Assembly (NCBI RefSeq): GCF_009730915.1 | Contig: NC_052488.1 | Span: 22,190,305-22,254,304, forward strand | Length of the DNA stretch: 64,000 nucleotides | Source of the DNA: Dioscorea cayenensis subsp. rotundata | Lineage: Eukaryota > Streptophyta > Magnoliopsida > Dioscoreales > Dioscoreaceae | Direction of reading: 5' to 3' | In this document: positions 1 to 12,786 of the stretch, piece after piece | How the letters are laid out: each line of letters starts with the position of its first letter | How positions within the stretch are numbered: the stretch's first letter is position 1 | Program-made: the position numbers and the translations under genes | Notes under the pieces: generated by a model | The model's database searches: none | Told to the model about the DNA's origin: nothing | What the model saw: the letters and a program-made list of their open reading frames with translations, nothing else

Positions 1-477
1 TAGAGAGCAAACAAAAAATTTAAAACTCAAATAAAGGACCAACTGGAATAGCAGCCATGAGAAACCGATCTTTGTGACAATACAACTTTTGGTTAACTAT
101 CAAAAGCATGAAGTATGTAGTGCAGGAAATACTGAGAAAATGAAAAATTAGTGCTGGGAGATATGGATAAGGAAAGTACAATGCAAGATAGTCTGAAGAG
201 ACAGAAAGAAGTTCAAGAACAAAATGTGCAAACAGCTAGAGTTAAAAAGAAGAGAAGAAAATTTATCAGATCAATATCAACATATGAGTGCCGGGTCGAA
301 AGAAGAATTATCTTGGACTTCCCCTGCATTAGATAGAGTTCACAAGGAGAATATTCCAGATCTTTTGAAGTTTTGTTGTTATTGGCACCTTTTGTTCATG
401 AACTTCTTATAAAGCATATCTAAACTACATTATTCTGTACAAGTATACAGTAATCATCCAATTTCCTGGGCTTGATG
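1..477. other. Downstream flank of the RBOH gene, with a doubtful coding remnant
   Basis: This flank lies downstream of the RBOH stop codon and presumably holds its 3' UTR. Around 180-400 the plus strand carries two short overlapping frames rich in Lys, Glu and Gln. They look like coiled-coil sequence broken by a frame change near 225. I cannot assign them to a family, and they may be chance or an old gene fragment. Nothing else is supportable here. Confidence 0.3.
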
Positions 478-3400
478 TTAGAAGTTCTCCTTGTGAAAGT
501 GGAACCGAGTACTGGTCTCATGGCTGAATTCCACTGAAAGGTCTCTTAATTGTTTTGTAAGAGTTGGAGGTCCGCAGTAGAAGACACCTGCAGCTTCAGA
601 AATTAGTGATATATATATGTACCACTTGTAAAAAAACATGATATTTGAACTAGTAGTGTACCTATCCGGGCGGATTTGTGAGCATTTGCCAGGTCAGTAT
701 ATACTTTCCTCCAGTTTGGCCTAGCGAAATGTGTCCGAATCTGTCACTCATGAGTCAGTTAACAATATTTTTTTCCCCAAGAGGCAATGATACAACATAT
801 AAGACAGATGATTACCCGACTTCCTGAGACAATATCTAGTCCATTTTTGGCATGCTGTAGTGACTGGACCATTGCAATAAGAGCTGATCTTGCATCACCC
901 TCTTCATACACACTGGTCAGGTAGTTGTGCATCTCTATGACATTCTGCAATGAACATTCACTTTTAGTTGATCTGTTACGTGCTGTAGTGCAAGAACTGA
1001 AGCCTACTAAAAGTAGCAAGTTTATGCAAAGTACATTATGATCACTCTCCCCAACATCATTCATGACACCTTTGAACCATTCAAAGGAGCCTTGTTCTCT
1101 AGTAACCCAGTAGAAGTAAGCCCTTCCTGGACCTTTGGCTTTGATGAGGTCTGCATCTGTTGCATGCGTTCTTTGCAGTTCCTGGATTAATTTCACATTC
1201 ATGTTAGATGTTCCTTCAAAAATGCCTAGTCATAACTCAAACATGTGTATCTAACTAATTTTACTTCATTTGCTTTTATGTCATTCAGGAGATCTCGCAG
1301 TATACTGATAAATGGAGTTGCACCAATGCCAAGTCCGATAAGCAAGAGAATGTCATATTTCTTGTAATTTTGAGCTGGTGCACCATAAGGCCCATCAATC
1401 AGGAGTTTTGGGAAGCTGTAAAAAGAGCAATATAACTTGCAATGGTAAATGCTTCTGAAAAGAAATACCTTGTGAGAATTAGAGGAGTTTCTACTACTAG
1501 ACATGCTTTTGATTACCTAGTTGGTTGAACTTGTGCATCCGCTATTACTGTTGTTTCTTGCCTAACTAGGTTAACCTTTTTCGCAACAACTTCAACCTCA
1601 CAAGCCTGCATGAGATTGAGTGCATTTTGTGATGCGATATTCTTATATTTGAACATTTCATGGCAGTGATCCTGTATTCAAATCCATAATTATGTAGCAT
1701 TCAGATTAAATCAACCTTTGCAAATAAATTTCTGAGCTCTGTTGTCCAATCTCCCAAGGTTCGAATGTGGACACTCAAGAAGGGATCTCCTGGGGCAGAA
1801 GTGATGGAGAAGGGATGCCTGTTGACATTGCAAAAATATCTTAGCATATTAGGATCAGAGAGAAGAAATACCTTTGCTGAACTGAACAAACCATTCAAAA
1901 GGTGAGACATCTGGACACTTGAGAAACAAGTACATTCCACTCTTGTATCTGAATCCCGGCGGCTTTCTCATCTGTATTGAAAGAACATTTCCTGGATATA
2001 TTGCTGCCTGTGTGACATATTGCAAGATCAGTTAGTTTTCTTCATCTGATAATTGCTAGATATGGCTGATGTCAACCAAGATCATGAAATATCTGACCTT
2101 GATAATATTCACATGATAGTTTTTCTCACGAAGTACTCGGGTTAATCTCTCACTAATGTATATTGTTAGTGGGATTGATATGTACATCCATGCCTGCAAA
2201 AACCAAAGGAAATGTTAATTGCTGAACCTAGTGTCATTGTGCAAGTATTGTTTTATCTTGAGGTGGGGAGTTGGCTCACCGTCTTCTTGTACCATGTCGT
2301 GGTGAGATAAATAAAACAGGAGTGCAAAACAAGGAGGGCATAAATTAGCACCAGCAGGTGGTGTGCATACCAGAATGCGTTGAAACCAGCCAAGTGGTGA
2401 AGGGGGGATGGCAACTTTACAACACTCCTCCTAAAAGAATGGGTAGCTAATGTATAAGAGAATACCATTACAATGATCATGATAATGCCAGTAACCCCAG
2501 CTATACTGGATATCAGGCTTGGGTAAGTCGGTTGCTTGTAATTGAAATTGGGGCCAAGTGTTCTCATAAATTTTGGATATGGGCATGCAATCAGTCTTGG
2601 AAAATCACAGGCCAGATGGGCAACGGTGTGTGAGAAAGTCCCTATTGCAATTGCTATTGCCATGAGCTGCAGAATTTAATAGCAATAGAGATGTTACAGC
2701 TACTGCAATATGCTCTGTGATATTTTTACCGAAAGATTGGTTGTATGAGATAATTAATTACCTTGTGGAAGTTGATATTGTCATCAAACGGAATGATTCT
2801 ACTCAAAGCTGTTGATCTAAGCCTTGTAATGGTGTTCCTGCAAACTGGGAATAGTATCAGTGCCATGTTCAATTTCAAGGTCTCGGCACTGCCCTTGGCT
2901 ACAGAGACACAATAACCCATCACTTCATATGCTGTTTTTCTCCTGAACTCAATAAACTTCCATGTAAACAAGCCTATATTCAGCATTAACCAAAATGAAA
3001 GAATCCATATTCTTTTCCAGTGCTCGAGAGTGAAATCTGCAGCCATGGTTACAAACTTATTGATCGGGCTTCTGTATCGTTTAGGGATCATTGTCTTTGC
3101 AAGGGTTTGTGTATTTTTCAAGTTACTCTCATGTCCTTGTGTGCTGCTGCTGACCATCCCTCGGAGTAAGGTTTCAAGTTGCCAAATCTGGATAGTTTGT
3201 CAGATGTGAGTGCTATTTCTTTTTACAGGTTGGAAATCAAGCAGGTATTTCGGTACCTCAATGTAGCCATGATGGTCAGGATCAAGTTCTTCCATGATAA
3301 GCGCAGCATAGGTTGCGGCATTCGCCTTTAACTTTGCCAGTTTGTTAGCTGATGCACTCAAGATGATCACCTATTGGTCAGAAGACAATGGGCTCTATCC

Positions 3401-4867
3401 ATTAGTATTCAGTTTTCAAAGAGAAAAAACAGATACAATTGGCTAAGAGTTTTGGGTATCAGACCTCTTTCACTTCATCTTCAGTGAGCTTTCCATCGCC
3501 ATTCTTGTCGCACCTAGCTCAATTGAACAACTTGTATCATGTCAGTATCCTCTAATTATACTGTGAAAGAAGTGGGAATTGAAGATGAGTACATGTCAAA
3601 GAATATCTGAAGCCTCGAATCGAAGTTTTGGTCTGACATTTCTTCCCAGAACCCCTTAAGCTGGTCTTTCGTCACTCCATTGTCCGGGTCCAGCATTCTC
3701 CGCCTCGCCAACGCATCAAATAGTTCACCGGCGAACTCCTTACTATCAGCCATGCCTGCGAAATACAAAACAGAATCTCAATCTGTATCTGTTACAGTGT
3801 CATTTAAACTTAAATCTCATGTGATTGCAGTTAAATTGGTCTTGAGTTTACAGCAGATTGAGCAAAATTATGTGATACATTCATGCTCTCATTTTGTATT
3901 TTTGTCACAGAATGCAAACACTTTTGATTACATTGATTACAGAAACAAAACAAATTTCTCTCCGATCTTATTGGTGTCACCAAACAACATTATTAATTTA
4001 TCAGCATCTCTCTCCATTATCTCTATGTCTACAATAATTAATCCAGTTTTGTTTTCTTTACCTACCACCCTCTCCCTCAATTTTCAATCATCATTAATCC
4101 TTTTCTTTAATTTTATTTTACTTACCACCTCTAGAATAATCTTTCATGTTTTTAACCATGAGCTAAAAACAAGCTCTTTTTTTTTTCTTATTAGATATCA
4201 GATACATTGTAACTTTGAATTTTGGTAGAATATATCATAAGCTCAACAACTCAAACTAAGAACCAATTAATACTCTCTTCATTGCATAATCTATCTGCTT
4301 AACTATCTACAATCACATAAATACATATTTCATCAAAGGATTTGATTAATGCCAGTACTCATTTTACTACCTGCAGATCTACCACTTTTCCTAAAACAAT
4401 TAACATCAAATTCATCCAAAAACTTCATGAATAATTGATTAAAAAATAAAAAAGAAAACATAAAGAAAGAAGAACACACCAATGCAACGTCCAAAATTCT
4501 CTCTTGGAAGCCTTCCATCAACAGCAAGCTGCTCAAACCTCCTCTCAACAGACTTCCATCCACTCCCATCCTTCCCACTATTCTTATCCAAGAACCTCAA
4601 CCCTTTCAATCCAAGCTCAGCACTTGATCTCAATCTCTTGATCACCGCCGGCACCGCCCGGGCATTCATTGACAAAACTCTCATTGAAGCTCTCAACTTC
4701 GAAGGTTGTCTCAAAATCCTGTTTGCAAAGCTCGGAGACGCCTGAACACTTGCCCGCTGCTGCCCGGCCATTGACGTCTCCGGCGGCGAACTCTTCAACT
4801 CTCTTGAGAAACATTGCTCTCTGTTGTCCATTTGTGCACTATTAATGTAGTCATTGCTTGTTGCCAT
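478..4867 (-). CDS. RBOHE: Respiratory burst oxidase homolog (NADPH oxidase), RBOHE-like
   Basis: This plasma-membrane enzyme moves electrons from cytosolic NADPH through FAD and two hemes to apoplastic O2, making superoxide for signalling. Coding exons 5' to 3': 4867-4480, 3755-3593, 3513-3465, 3370-3257, 3187-2762, 2666-2280, 2193-2098, 2007-1892, 1818-1716, 1671-1517, 1415-1265, 1181-1035, 944-816, 740-662, 587-478. All junctions are GT-AG and in phase, giving 870 aa. Visible parts are an N-terminal NADPH_Ox region, EF-hands ([12 protein letters not shown], then DPDHHGYIE), heme-region histidines ([19 protein letters not shown]), an FAD motif [11 protein letters not shown], an NADPH motif GLGIGATPF and the C-terminal FHKENF. 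The first ATG after the upstream stop-free, ATG-less stretch is at 4867. The pair [13 protein letters not shown] and [11 protein letters not shown] favours subgroup E, but that assignment is from memory. The N-terminus is shorter than in many RBOHs. The 83-nt intron 1182-1264 is needed to keep the frame. Confidence 0.93.
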
Positions 4868-5693
4868 TGATATTGCTTGTTTTGCTTCTTCTTCTTCTTT
4901 TACTTTTTTTACGTAGTTTGCATGGAATGAAGTGGTCAAATGGAGGTGAAGGGCAAGTGTTATGGGTCTAGGGTGATGCGAAATTATAGATGATGAAAGG
5001 TTGGTGGAACTCCATTTAAATCTCTTTTATTTATTAGTTAGTTTGTTAGTTTATTTATTTAAGTTTTAAATATATATATATATATATATTTGTTGAATTA
5101 TTTTGGAGGAGTATTGGAGATCACGTAGTGGTTGAATTGGCGTTTTCAATTAATCAATCTGAATGTTTTGGACTTAGTTTGAGGTTTTGAATAATGAAGT
5201 TGAAGATGTGGTGCAATTATAGTTGAGTACCTAACACATGGTTGGATTCCCATTTGAGCATATAAAGATCAATTTGGCTATTATTTTGCTTTGTCTTTTT
5301 TCTTTTGATGTGTTGGCATTCTAATCATTTATGTATTTATGGGGTTGGTTTTTCATTAGCTTCTTCCAATTCTATCTTTTTGTTGATTATATATATATAT
5401 ATATATATATTGTGACAAGTTTGTGGTGGTATAAACATGTCCATTTTTTTTTTTCAATAATATGGATGAGCTATCACTCAATCATGTATTATAATACATG
5501 ATAGAATTGAAGTTATTGAACCATTGAAATTTAAAATGGGAGTCAAATTGCTTGGGCATTGAGAGGGTGGTACATCTCTATTCTTTTGATACATGTGTGA
5601 TTTTATTTATTTATTTGTGGGATAGAGGATGGGGACAATGTGGACAATTCCATGCTTTGAAATGATTAATAATACTATTTCCACTTTCATGTT
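4868..5693. other. RBOH upstream region, AT-rich
   Basis: This is the 5' flank and presumed promoter of the RBOH gene, up to the edge of the transposon stack. It contains two (AT)n runs, near 5070-5090 and 5388-5411. I see no open frame of note. No single TATA element can be chosen among the many AT runs. Confidence 0.5.
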
Positions 5694-5701
5694 GTGGCAA
5701 T
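5694..5701. repeat. Left 8-bp target-site duplication (GTGGCAAT) of hAT element
   Basis: GTGGCAAT at 5694-5701 is repeated exactly at 11728-11735, directly outside matching inverted termini. An 8-bp duplication is the hallmark length of hAT transposition. Confidence 0.8.
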
Positions 5702-5870
5702 CAAAGTTGTCAGACCCCGCTCGGGCATTGACCCGGTTAAGGTAAGGGGTCAGGGGTCAATGGGTTCGACCGGATCGAATCGGGGTTGAACCGGAGTCAC
5801 TAATAAAATATAAAAAAAATATTATAATAATTAATAATGAACAAATATAATATTAAAACTATAATTATAA

Positions 5871-8800
5871 GTGTTAATTGCCAAATACCCCTTGAAAGTT
5901 TCGTTTATATACATTTTCCCCTCTCTAATTTTGGTATCCCCAAAAACACCCTCTTTTTCTCTCCACTTATTTTTAAACCCTTCAAGTCGTTAAGGTGACT
6001 AAACGGAGTTGGGTGGGAATTTTTTTGACAACAATGACCTTCATCTACTAACGCAACTTTTTTTTTAATACGGGCTTTTATCTACTTGTAAGAAAGGTCT
6101 TCTTCTAACCAAGTCTCGGTTGTCCTTTTTTGGCATGTTTGCTCGTTCCATTTGGAATTTGTGAAATCTCGGGTTGGGTTGGTAGATCCGATCTGGAGAT
6201 CGGAGTCACGGTGGAGACACCTAGATCCGCCGGCGACAGCGTGGGAGTTCGACGGAAGTGCACCATCGCCGGAGCGGACCTCAATCGTTTCTTGGATTTA
6301 TGGGTGTTTGCCCTGTTGTTTTATTTTCTTGGCGGCAATAAACGATAGACACAAAGATCAATGGTTTGAAGTCGGAGAACCCTTTAGAGGACTCCGTTGG
6401 TGGAGAGTTGGATCTGTAGACAAGCTCTGCTGGTGTTGGGGTTGAGGAGAAAGAGGTCGTGGAGATCGTTGGAGAGGTTGAGGAGCTAGTAGCATTGGAA
6501 GAGGAGAAGGAGAAGAGTGAGGAAGATGAGAACTTGGAGAATCATACTAAGTTTCTGGTTGAAGAGACAAAGGAGAGGGAGAATGTAGTTGCGGAGGAGG
6601 TAGACAGAGATGAATTAGGAGAAAACTTTAGATTAAAGTATGTTTCTGTTTAAATATATGTGTTTTTGTGTAACTTAGGTATTTTCTGTTTAAAAAAAAA
6701 TTGTTTATGTTTAATAATATTGGTTCATGTTTAAGTTACTGAGTAGCGTTTAACACAAACATACAATTTTAAACTGAGCTGGGTTACTTTAGCGAAACCG
6801 AGTTATTTAAGCTGAAACTAGGTTAATTCATCGTCACACCCACCCCTTCTACCGAGGTAAATGTGGCACCCATCGCTAAAAATTCCTTTTTAACTGGAAA
6901 CCCGACTACCTCTCGAAAACCAAATCGGACTTACAAATTACAATTTATAACTTTTACACCAATCTGCAGGGATTCAAATACATAAATACAACAAATATAA
7001 TAACTCAAATTTGTGGAGTACAACCGCTACAAGATCACGATACCAACAAATATAAAGAAAAGTATGGGACCCACTGCAGTCTTGGACTTAACCCCGACTA
7101 GCTCTAAATTTGAACAGTCAATCTAGGGTCTTGCTCCCTGCGATTCTAAAGACATTCAGTTGGTCGGTAGTGGCTTAATAATTTCAAATACTCAAATACA
7201 GTATATATATAAAGTATATAAATATCAATTTCTCAAATACCATAATTCTAGCAAAATACGTCTTTAAAAGAACTTTTGAAACATAAACTCATCATAAATC
7301 AATATCAAATCAATTTTCTAAGAAAATCCAAATCGCTGTGAGAGATCGCCTCCTAAGAGCGACAATGGGCTTCGCCCTCATCACAAACCCAAAAATAACA
7401 AGTAATATAAAAACCATTCTCAAATCCACGACCGAAAACTCTTTCCCCACTTAGCCGTCAGCGACTAGGTTTGGGAGCCGCCAAGGTCTTCATAACTCGA
7501 CGTTGGCCCATCGGTCCCCATGTGGTGACTCGGGATCCCGATGTATAATCCAATCGTGGCTCTACGCTCCCACTCGATCCGGACAAATCAACACTCGAGT
7601 CCACCACGCCACCTCTAAAGGTCGGCCCGTGGGGACCCACTATCGCAGAGGTCGGGCCTTAGCCCGCCGTCACCATCCAAACCAACATGTAGATGCAGCA
7701 ACAATACAAACTGTATAAATCACATCATAGGATCCTTATCCAGGACAAGCATTCACATCACGAAAATAAACATCATTTCCACAAAGCCAATGTCAAAAGT
7801 ATAACAATGCATAAAACCAGTAAAATCCAGATCCATGATACCATTCCTATTCCAGGAATGAAAACCAATTCCACAAATATTGTTGGTAAAACATTTTAAA
7901 ATGCTCACATGATTTCACAAATCATTCCAAATCAAAGCATATATAACCATCAAAAATAAATACATGAATTGAATAATTAAATCACATATACATGTATTTT
8001 CACTATTCACAAATACGTATAATTATACGAAACTGATGTATCAATACGATTGTCAGGAACATCAACGGCAAGTAAATATACGTATATTTTAACCTTATAC
8101 GCAAATTAAACATGATAAAATAAAATACTTAAATAATTATTTCCAAAATACTAGCCATTAAACAGTTATTTCAAAATAATAATAATTAATTAATTTTTTT
8201 AAAATAATAGCCACTACCAACTCACCTGGTGTCCTTAGGTTCCTTGCTAGACCTGGAATTCCCTCCCAAGACTGAACAACACCTAACAAGAATAATATAA
8301 TAAAAATAAATAACATATTTAAACTCAAAGAAAATACAAAAATAATAATAGACTCTTTATTGGACCCACTCACTCCAATCGGTTAAAATCCGACCTTGCA
8401 TAATCCAACTGGCTTTCAATTGTATTTAAACAAACTCGCTAGGCTAAACATCTCTGAATCAATCTGAACCAATCTTAATCTGCACCGAACCAAACTTAAT
8501 TTCACTCGAACCAGCTTGAACCAACTCAATTCTTATTCAAAAATCCATTGAACCAACTTGGTTCAGCCCAAAACCCTTAGCCCAAATCAACTGAACCCAA
8601 ACCCAAACCATCTCAACTTGATTTGATCAAGCCCAACTTAACCAAATCAATTCAACTCAACCAAATCAATTTCAACTTGGTTTGATCCAACCAAATCAAT
8701 TTGGTTAAACCCAACAAATCAATTCAACCATCTTCATTAACACCTTAATCATCATCATCATCAACTTAATTAATCAAACCAAACCCACCAAATACACACA

Positions 8801-10932
8801 CACATACATTCAAGTATACCAATAAATAAATCATCACAATACTTACCAAACAATACTTCATCCTATTCTCCCTCCATCAAGCACAAAGCTCCATCACTCC
8901 CATTTTTTTTTTCTTTTTTTTTTAACTCACGGTTTACTGTAGCAGGAAAGAATGAGAAGGAGATGAAGAAGATGAACACTCAAGAGTCTAGATTTTTCTC
9001 CCAATGAAGTTTTCAGCCAAAATTTACATTTAGTCCCTCAAAACTTAACTTCTTACAAGTCAGTCCCTGCAAAACTCACAAATGGTCCCTGAATTATGAA
9101 ATAGTATTCTCAAAAGGTCCTTGGAAACTATCAAATGGTCCCTGAAGTATAACACAATATTTCAAAAAGGTCCCTACCGCCTTACCTTTCAGTCCTTGGT
9201 TTCCAGAAATATTTTATATCAATCCTTTTTTCTATTACTCTTTAACCCAAAAATCTTTTTAAAAAAACTTTTTACACTTAAGTCCTCGTTCTCGTCCCAC
9301 TTGGGGTTTCTCAACAAGATTACTCGTAGAAAATTTCTATCTGAATCGTAGTAATACCCTGAATATATTTTCCAACAGATATGTAAAGGTTCAGGGTATT
9401 ACAGTTACACACAAACATACACTATTAAGTGGAAGCAGACTAAGTTAAGCTACTAGTACAATAATACATTATATTTTGATTAATTTAGATCCCAAAACTC
9501 TTTAGAAATTATTGGATTAAAAATTAAAATTAAAATTAAACTCAAATTCAATTGGTCTTTTTAAATAAATGCTTAAAATAATGTTTAAAAAAAAATATCT
9601 TGGAATAAGAACTTTAGGGAATTAGAACATAAAAGAATCGACTTTTTATGGATATATGGATAAATCAGAGACTATTTTTACCATGGATTAATTCTTGTTC
9701 TATAAACTTTAGGCTATTTTTACCAAGATCTTTTTAAATCTTGTAAATTCCAATCAATATTCTCTTCCGAAATTAGAAGTACATTAAACATAAAGATAAA
9801 TTTTAACGTTTTACATTTAATAATAGTTGTTTTTGTTTAAGTTATTTTTATTTCCGCTTATCAATCCGGGTTTTTGTTGAAGCTAACACGCTTTTCGCTT
9901 TAATAGCCTCTTGCTATTATTTAATTTACTCGTTTTTGTTTATCCGATTATGTTAGAGTGCATTGTTAAATGTTTTACTTTTAATTTGTTGGGTTTCAAT
10001 AGTTTTACATTATATGTTAATGCGATCTCGATTAAGTTTACTAATTTTTGTTTAATAGTTTTTGGTTTTTTGTTTCATGAATACACTTTTTATGTTTAAC
10101 AATAGGTTTTTTTGTTTAAGTTATCTTATTTCGCTTTAATAATTCGGGTTTCGCTTAAGGTATCGCGCTTTCCGCTTTAATAGTCTTGGTTTCGCTTTAA
10201 CAATAGTTATTTTTTTGTTTAAATTACCTTGTTTTTCTTTTATCAATCCCGGTTTGTGCAAGCAACCCCATAATAAACATTCCGACAATTTCAAATTTAT
10301 CCATACAAAAAAAGAATCGACATAAATCGGATGAATTTGAATTAAAAACACACACACACATACCTAAGTTAATCCGAAACACATATATTTAAACGTAAAC
10401 ACACCGAAAAGCCACATCCGGACATAAGTTCTAAATCGCTCCTTCCTCTCTTACAAAACAACGAATACCCTCCCCTCCTCATCCTCCTTCCGTTAATCCG
10501 ATTTCTTCGGGTTCTCTAAAAAGTACAACACATCTCTCATTAGTATATCGATTCTCGCCTACTCTTCCTTTTCAAGGCCGAGCCTTTCCCACCGACTTCA
10601 TCGCCAAGGCAAACCCAAGAACCCATAGCAATGTAAGGTGGTGATGAAAATGGTCAAGGCCACTAGAGATCCGTGGTGAGGTCTCAAGGTCTTTCAAAAA
10701 AATATTTGAAAGATGAGAAAAACCTGGGTTATTTTTAAAAAAAGATGATGTGCTTTTTATCCACCATCGTTGAGGGTAAAAATGGAATTCAATCAAATGA
10801 ATTAGACGGAATTAGCTGAAAGGGGAAAAAATGAAGTGAAACAAAAAAGGAAGGGCTGTCCGACAAATTCAAAAGTCAGAGGGGTTGTATGTGAATTTTT
10901 TAAACTGTTAGGGGGTAAAAAATAATTTTCCC
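5871..10932. mobile_element. Mutator-like element nested in the hAT element
   Basis: A 9-bp direct repeat TAATTATAA flanks this segment (5862-5870 and 10933-10941), matching the 9-bp target duplication of Mutator-like elements. The inverted ends are degenerate but alignable over about 60 bp. They share TACCCC, AGTTT, ACAT and CCCCTCT blocks in the same order. Similarity between the arms resumes further in: the motif GTTTAAATATATGTGTTT near 6650 recurs inverted near 10385. The inner arms hold runs of TTTAATA/CGCTTTAAT-type repeats (6640-6830, 9780-10260). No transposase frame is seen, so it is non-autonomous or decayed. The AT-rich TSD is less decisive than that of the outer element. The GC-richer part at 6150-6650 could be captured host sequence. 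Confidence 0.6.
6832..9403. mobile_element. LTR-like block inside the Mutator-like element
   Basis: The block begins at GTCACACCCACC and ends at GGGTATTACA. Such termini are common in long terminal repeats of plant Ty3/gypsy chromoviruses. It has its own base composition, several stretches of the TCAGTCCCT/GGTCCCT type, and a 12-bp inverted repeat TAATACCCTGAA near its right end (9352-9401). There is no coding frame. I could not find a 5-bp target duplication, and the first base does not fit a strict TG start. The boundaries and the solo-LTR reading are therefore tentative; it could be another class of repeat. Confidence 0.35.
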
Positions 10933-11727
10933 TAATTATAATATAAAAAATTACTCAAATTTGATATTTAAATTGATAAATGACCTTATATGCACTAGTG
11001 TTTTCTAATTATGTCATTTATTTTTAAATTTTTTTAAACATTTACAAATTTAATATATTAATATATAATTATTCAACTTCTCTCGGTGTTTTTTATTTAT
11101 TTGTTTGTTTTTTTGGTTGATTTTATCAGAATAGATAAGAAATTTATTTTACTAATTCTTATCTTTTATATGGATGATACATTTTATCAATAAATTAATT
11201 AACTTACCCAAATTCAATTGAGATTTTATTTTGTTTTAAATTTTTTTATATTTTATATTTAGTTAGAATATTTTATTTTTATATTTATAATAAAATTACA
11301 CTCATTTATTATTTTATTTTTTAAAAAAATTAAATTTTAGAAAGTATTTAGTATTTACATAACATATTAATAAATTTTATTTTTAAATGCTAATTTTTTT
11401 GTTGATATGTTTATGATATATATATATATATATTGTAATTCCATTTATTGATTATAAATTAAAAAATAATATTAATAAATATACATGATTTTTTAGTTTC
11501 TAATGAGAAAATAATAATAAATTATTAAATATCAGAAAAAAACTCTATTATCGTGACTCGATTGACTCGGCCGGGTCAACCGGCTCCCTGTTGAACTCGC
11601 CCAGGGTTATCGGGTTAACACCGGGTTTTTTCCATACCCGGCTCATAGAGATACCCCGGCTGGCCACATGGCTTCCCTCGGTTTTTCGATTGAACCCGAC
11701 GGGTCTGGTCCCAGTCCGACAACATTG

Positions 11728-11735
11728 GTGGCAAT
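11728..11735. repeat. Right 8-bp target-site duplication (GTGGCAAT) of hAT element
   Basis: This is the exact copy of 5694-5701, lying directly outside the right terminus that ends GACAACATTG. Confidence 0.8.
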
Positions 11736-12445
11736 GGTTATGTTACTTATGTATACTGTTTTGTTTGTTTTTTTTTTTTTTAGAATTAATTGAGAAAAAA
11801 AATTCAGTGGGGTTGTAAAAACAAGTTATCAAAATAAGATATTTTAAATAATAGAAGGTTAGGTCATTTCAACTAGTGATTTAAAATTTAAATATTTCTA
11901 TATATAAGAAACACCCATTAAAAGAGGTCTATTCTTTTATAGAATTTTCAATAACTCAACTGACTGATATGTTTGAAGTTTATAATTTTTAAAAAATAGA
12001 TAAGTTTAAATAAAAAATTAAACAAGTTAATATTTTAAATTTATATCACATCAAATTAAATTTTGACATGACCTATTTAATAATTCAAGCTATTTAAATT
12101 AAAAAAATCCACATATTGAAAAAGAAACTGATTTTTTATTCAATCCATCACTATATATACTTTATAATATATTTCAACTTAACCCATTTCAACCCGGTAA
12201 CATGTTTGACTTCTATAACCCATCTAACTCAATTTAATTAGTATAAAATAAATAATAAATACATAAATAATTATATATGATCTAACACGGTTTGCAATTT
12301 AATAGTTTAAAATGTATTTATTTACAAATTACTCATGATTAAAAAATTTTATTACATAGATAACATGCACATTATATCTTAACCCGGTTATAAATTTTAC
12401 ACTTTCACTGTAAATTTTTACATAGCAATATAAGGGACAATGTAG
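11736..12445. other. AT-rich spacer between transposons
   Basis: There is no gene here. The sequence is extremely AT-rich with poly-A and poly-T runs and no clear repeat structure of its own. It links the nested transposon stack to the MITE upstream of the NFRKB-like gene. Confidence 0.5.
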
Positions 12446-12454
12446 CACAATGGA

Positions 12455-12786
12455 GGTTTAATTTTTTGAATAATCACTAAAGTTTTGTAAAATTGCAGTT
12501 TGCTCACTCAAGTTTGATTTGTTTATAAATAATCACTGAAGTTACTAATTATTTCAAATAACAGTCACCCGAATGATTACCAGCTTCATTAGCTGACGTG
12601 AACACTGTCAAAAGTCCAATCAACATTTAGAAAATTGTGTCCACATCAATTAATGAAGCCTATAATCGTTCGGTGACTGGCATTTGAAATAATTAGTAAC
12701 TTCAGTGATTATTTAGAAACAAATCAAACTTGAGTGAACAAACTGTAATTTTACCAAACTTTAGTGATTATTCAAAAAATTAAACC
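12455..12786. mobile_element. Mutator-type MITE (332 bp) with long TIRs and a 9-bp TSD
   Basis: The left arm (about 12455-12578) and the right arm, reverse-complemented, match over about 124 bp at over 90 percent, both beginning GGTTTAATTTTTTGAATAAT. A perfect 9-bp direct repeat CACAATGGA flanks the element (12446-12454 and 12787-12795). The central part is too short to code. The long TIRs, 9-bp TSD and size identify a non-autonomous Mutator-like MITE. Its right end is about 300 bp upstream of the presumed TATA box of the NFRKB-like gene, so it sits in that promoter. Confidence 0.88.

Larger units (their letters stand above)
5702..11727. mobile_element. Non-autonomous hAT-type DNA transposon, split by a later insertion
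   Basis: The left end reads CAAAGTTGTCAGAC and the right end, reverse-complemented, reads CAATGTTGTCGGAC (12 of 14 identical). Exact 8-bp target duplications GTGGCAAT flank both ends (5694-5701 and 11728-11735). Just inside both ends are GC-rich stretches full of CCGG, GACCCGG and GGTTCGACC-type motifs, which are foreign to the AT-rich surroundings. No transposase frame is visible. Removing the nested Mutator-like insertion and its duplicated 9 bp (5871-10941) leaves about 955 bp, so the original was a small non-autonomous element. TIR and TSD are seen directly; the hAT label follows from the TSD length and the CA-starting TIR. Confidence 0.75.

Noticed and set aside
3680-4228. 182-aa plus-strand frame inside the RBOH gene
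   Set aside because: It is antisense to RBOH exon 2 and intron 1, and is hydrophobic low-complexity sequence with no family resemblance.
6130-6653. Short plus-strand frames as host genes
   Set aside because: They lie inside the Mutator-like element, overlap each other in different frames and match no known domain.
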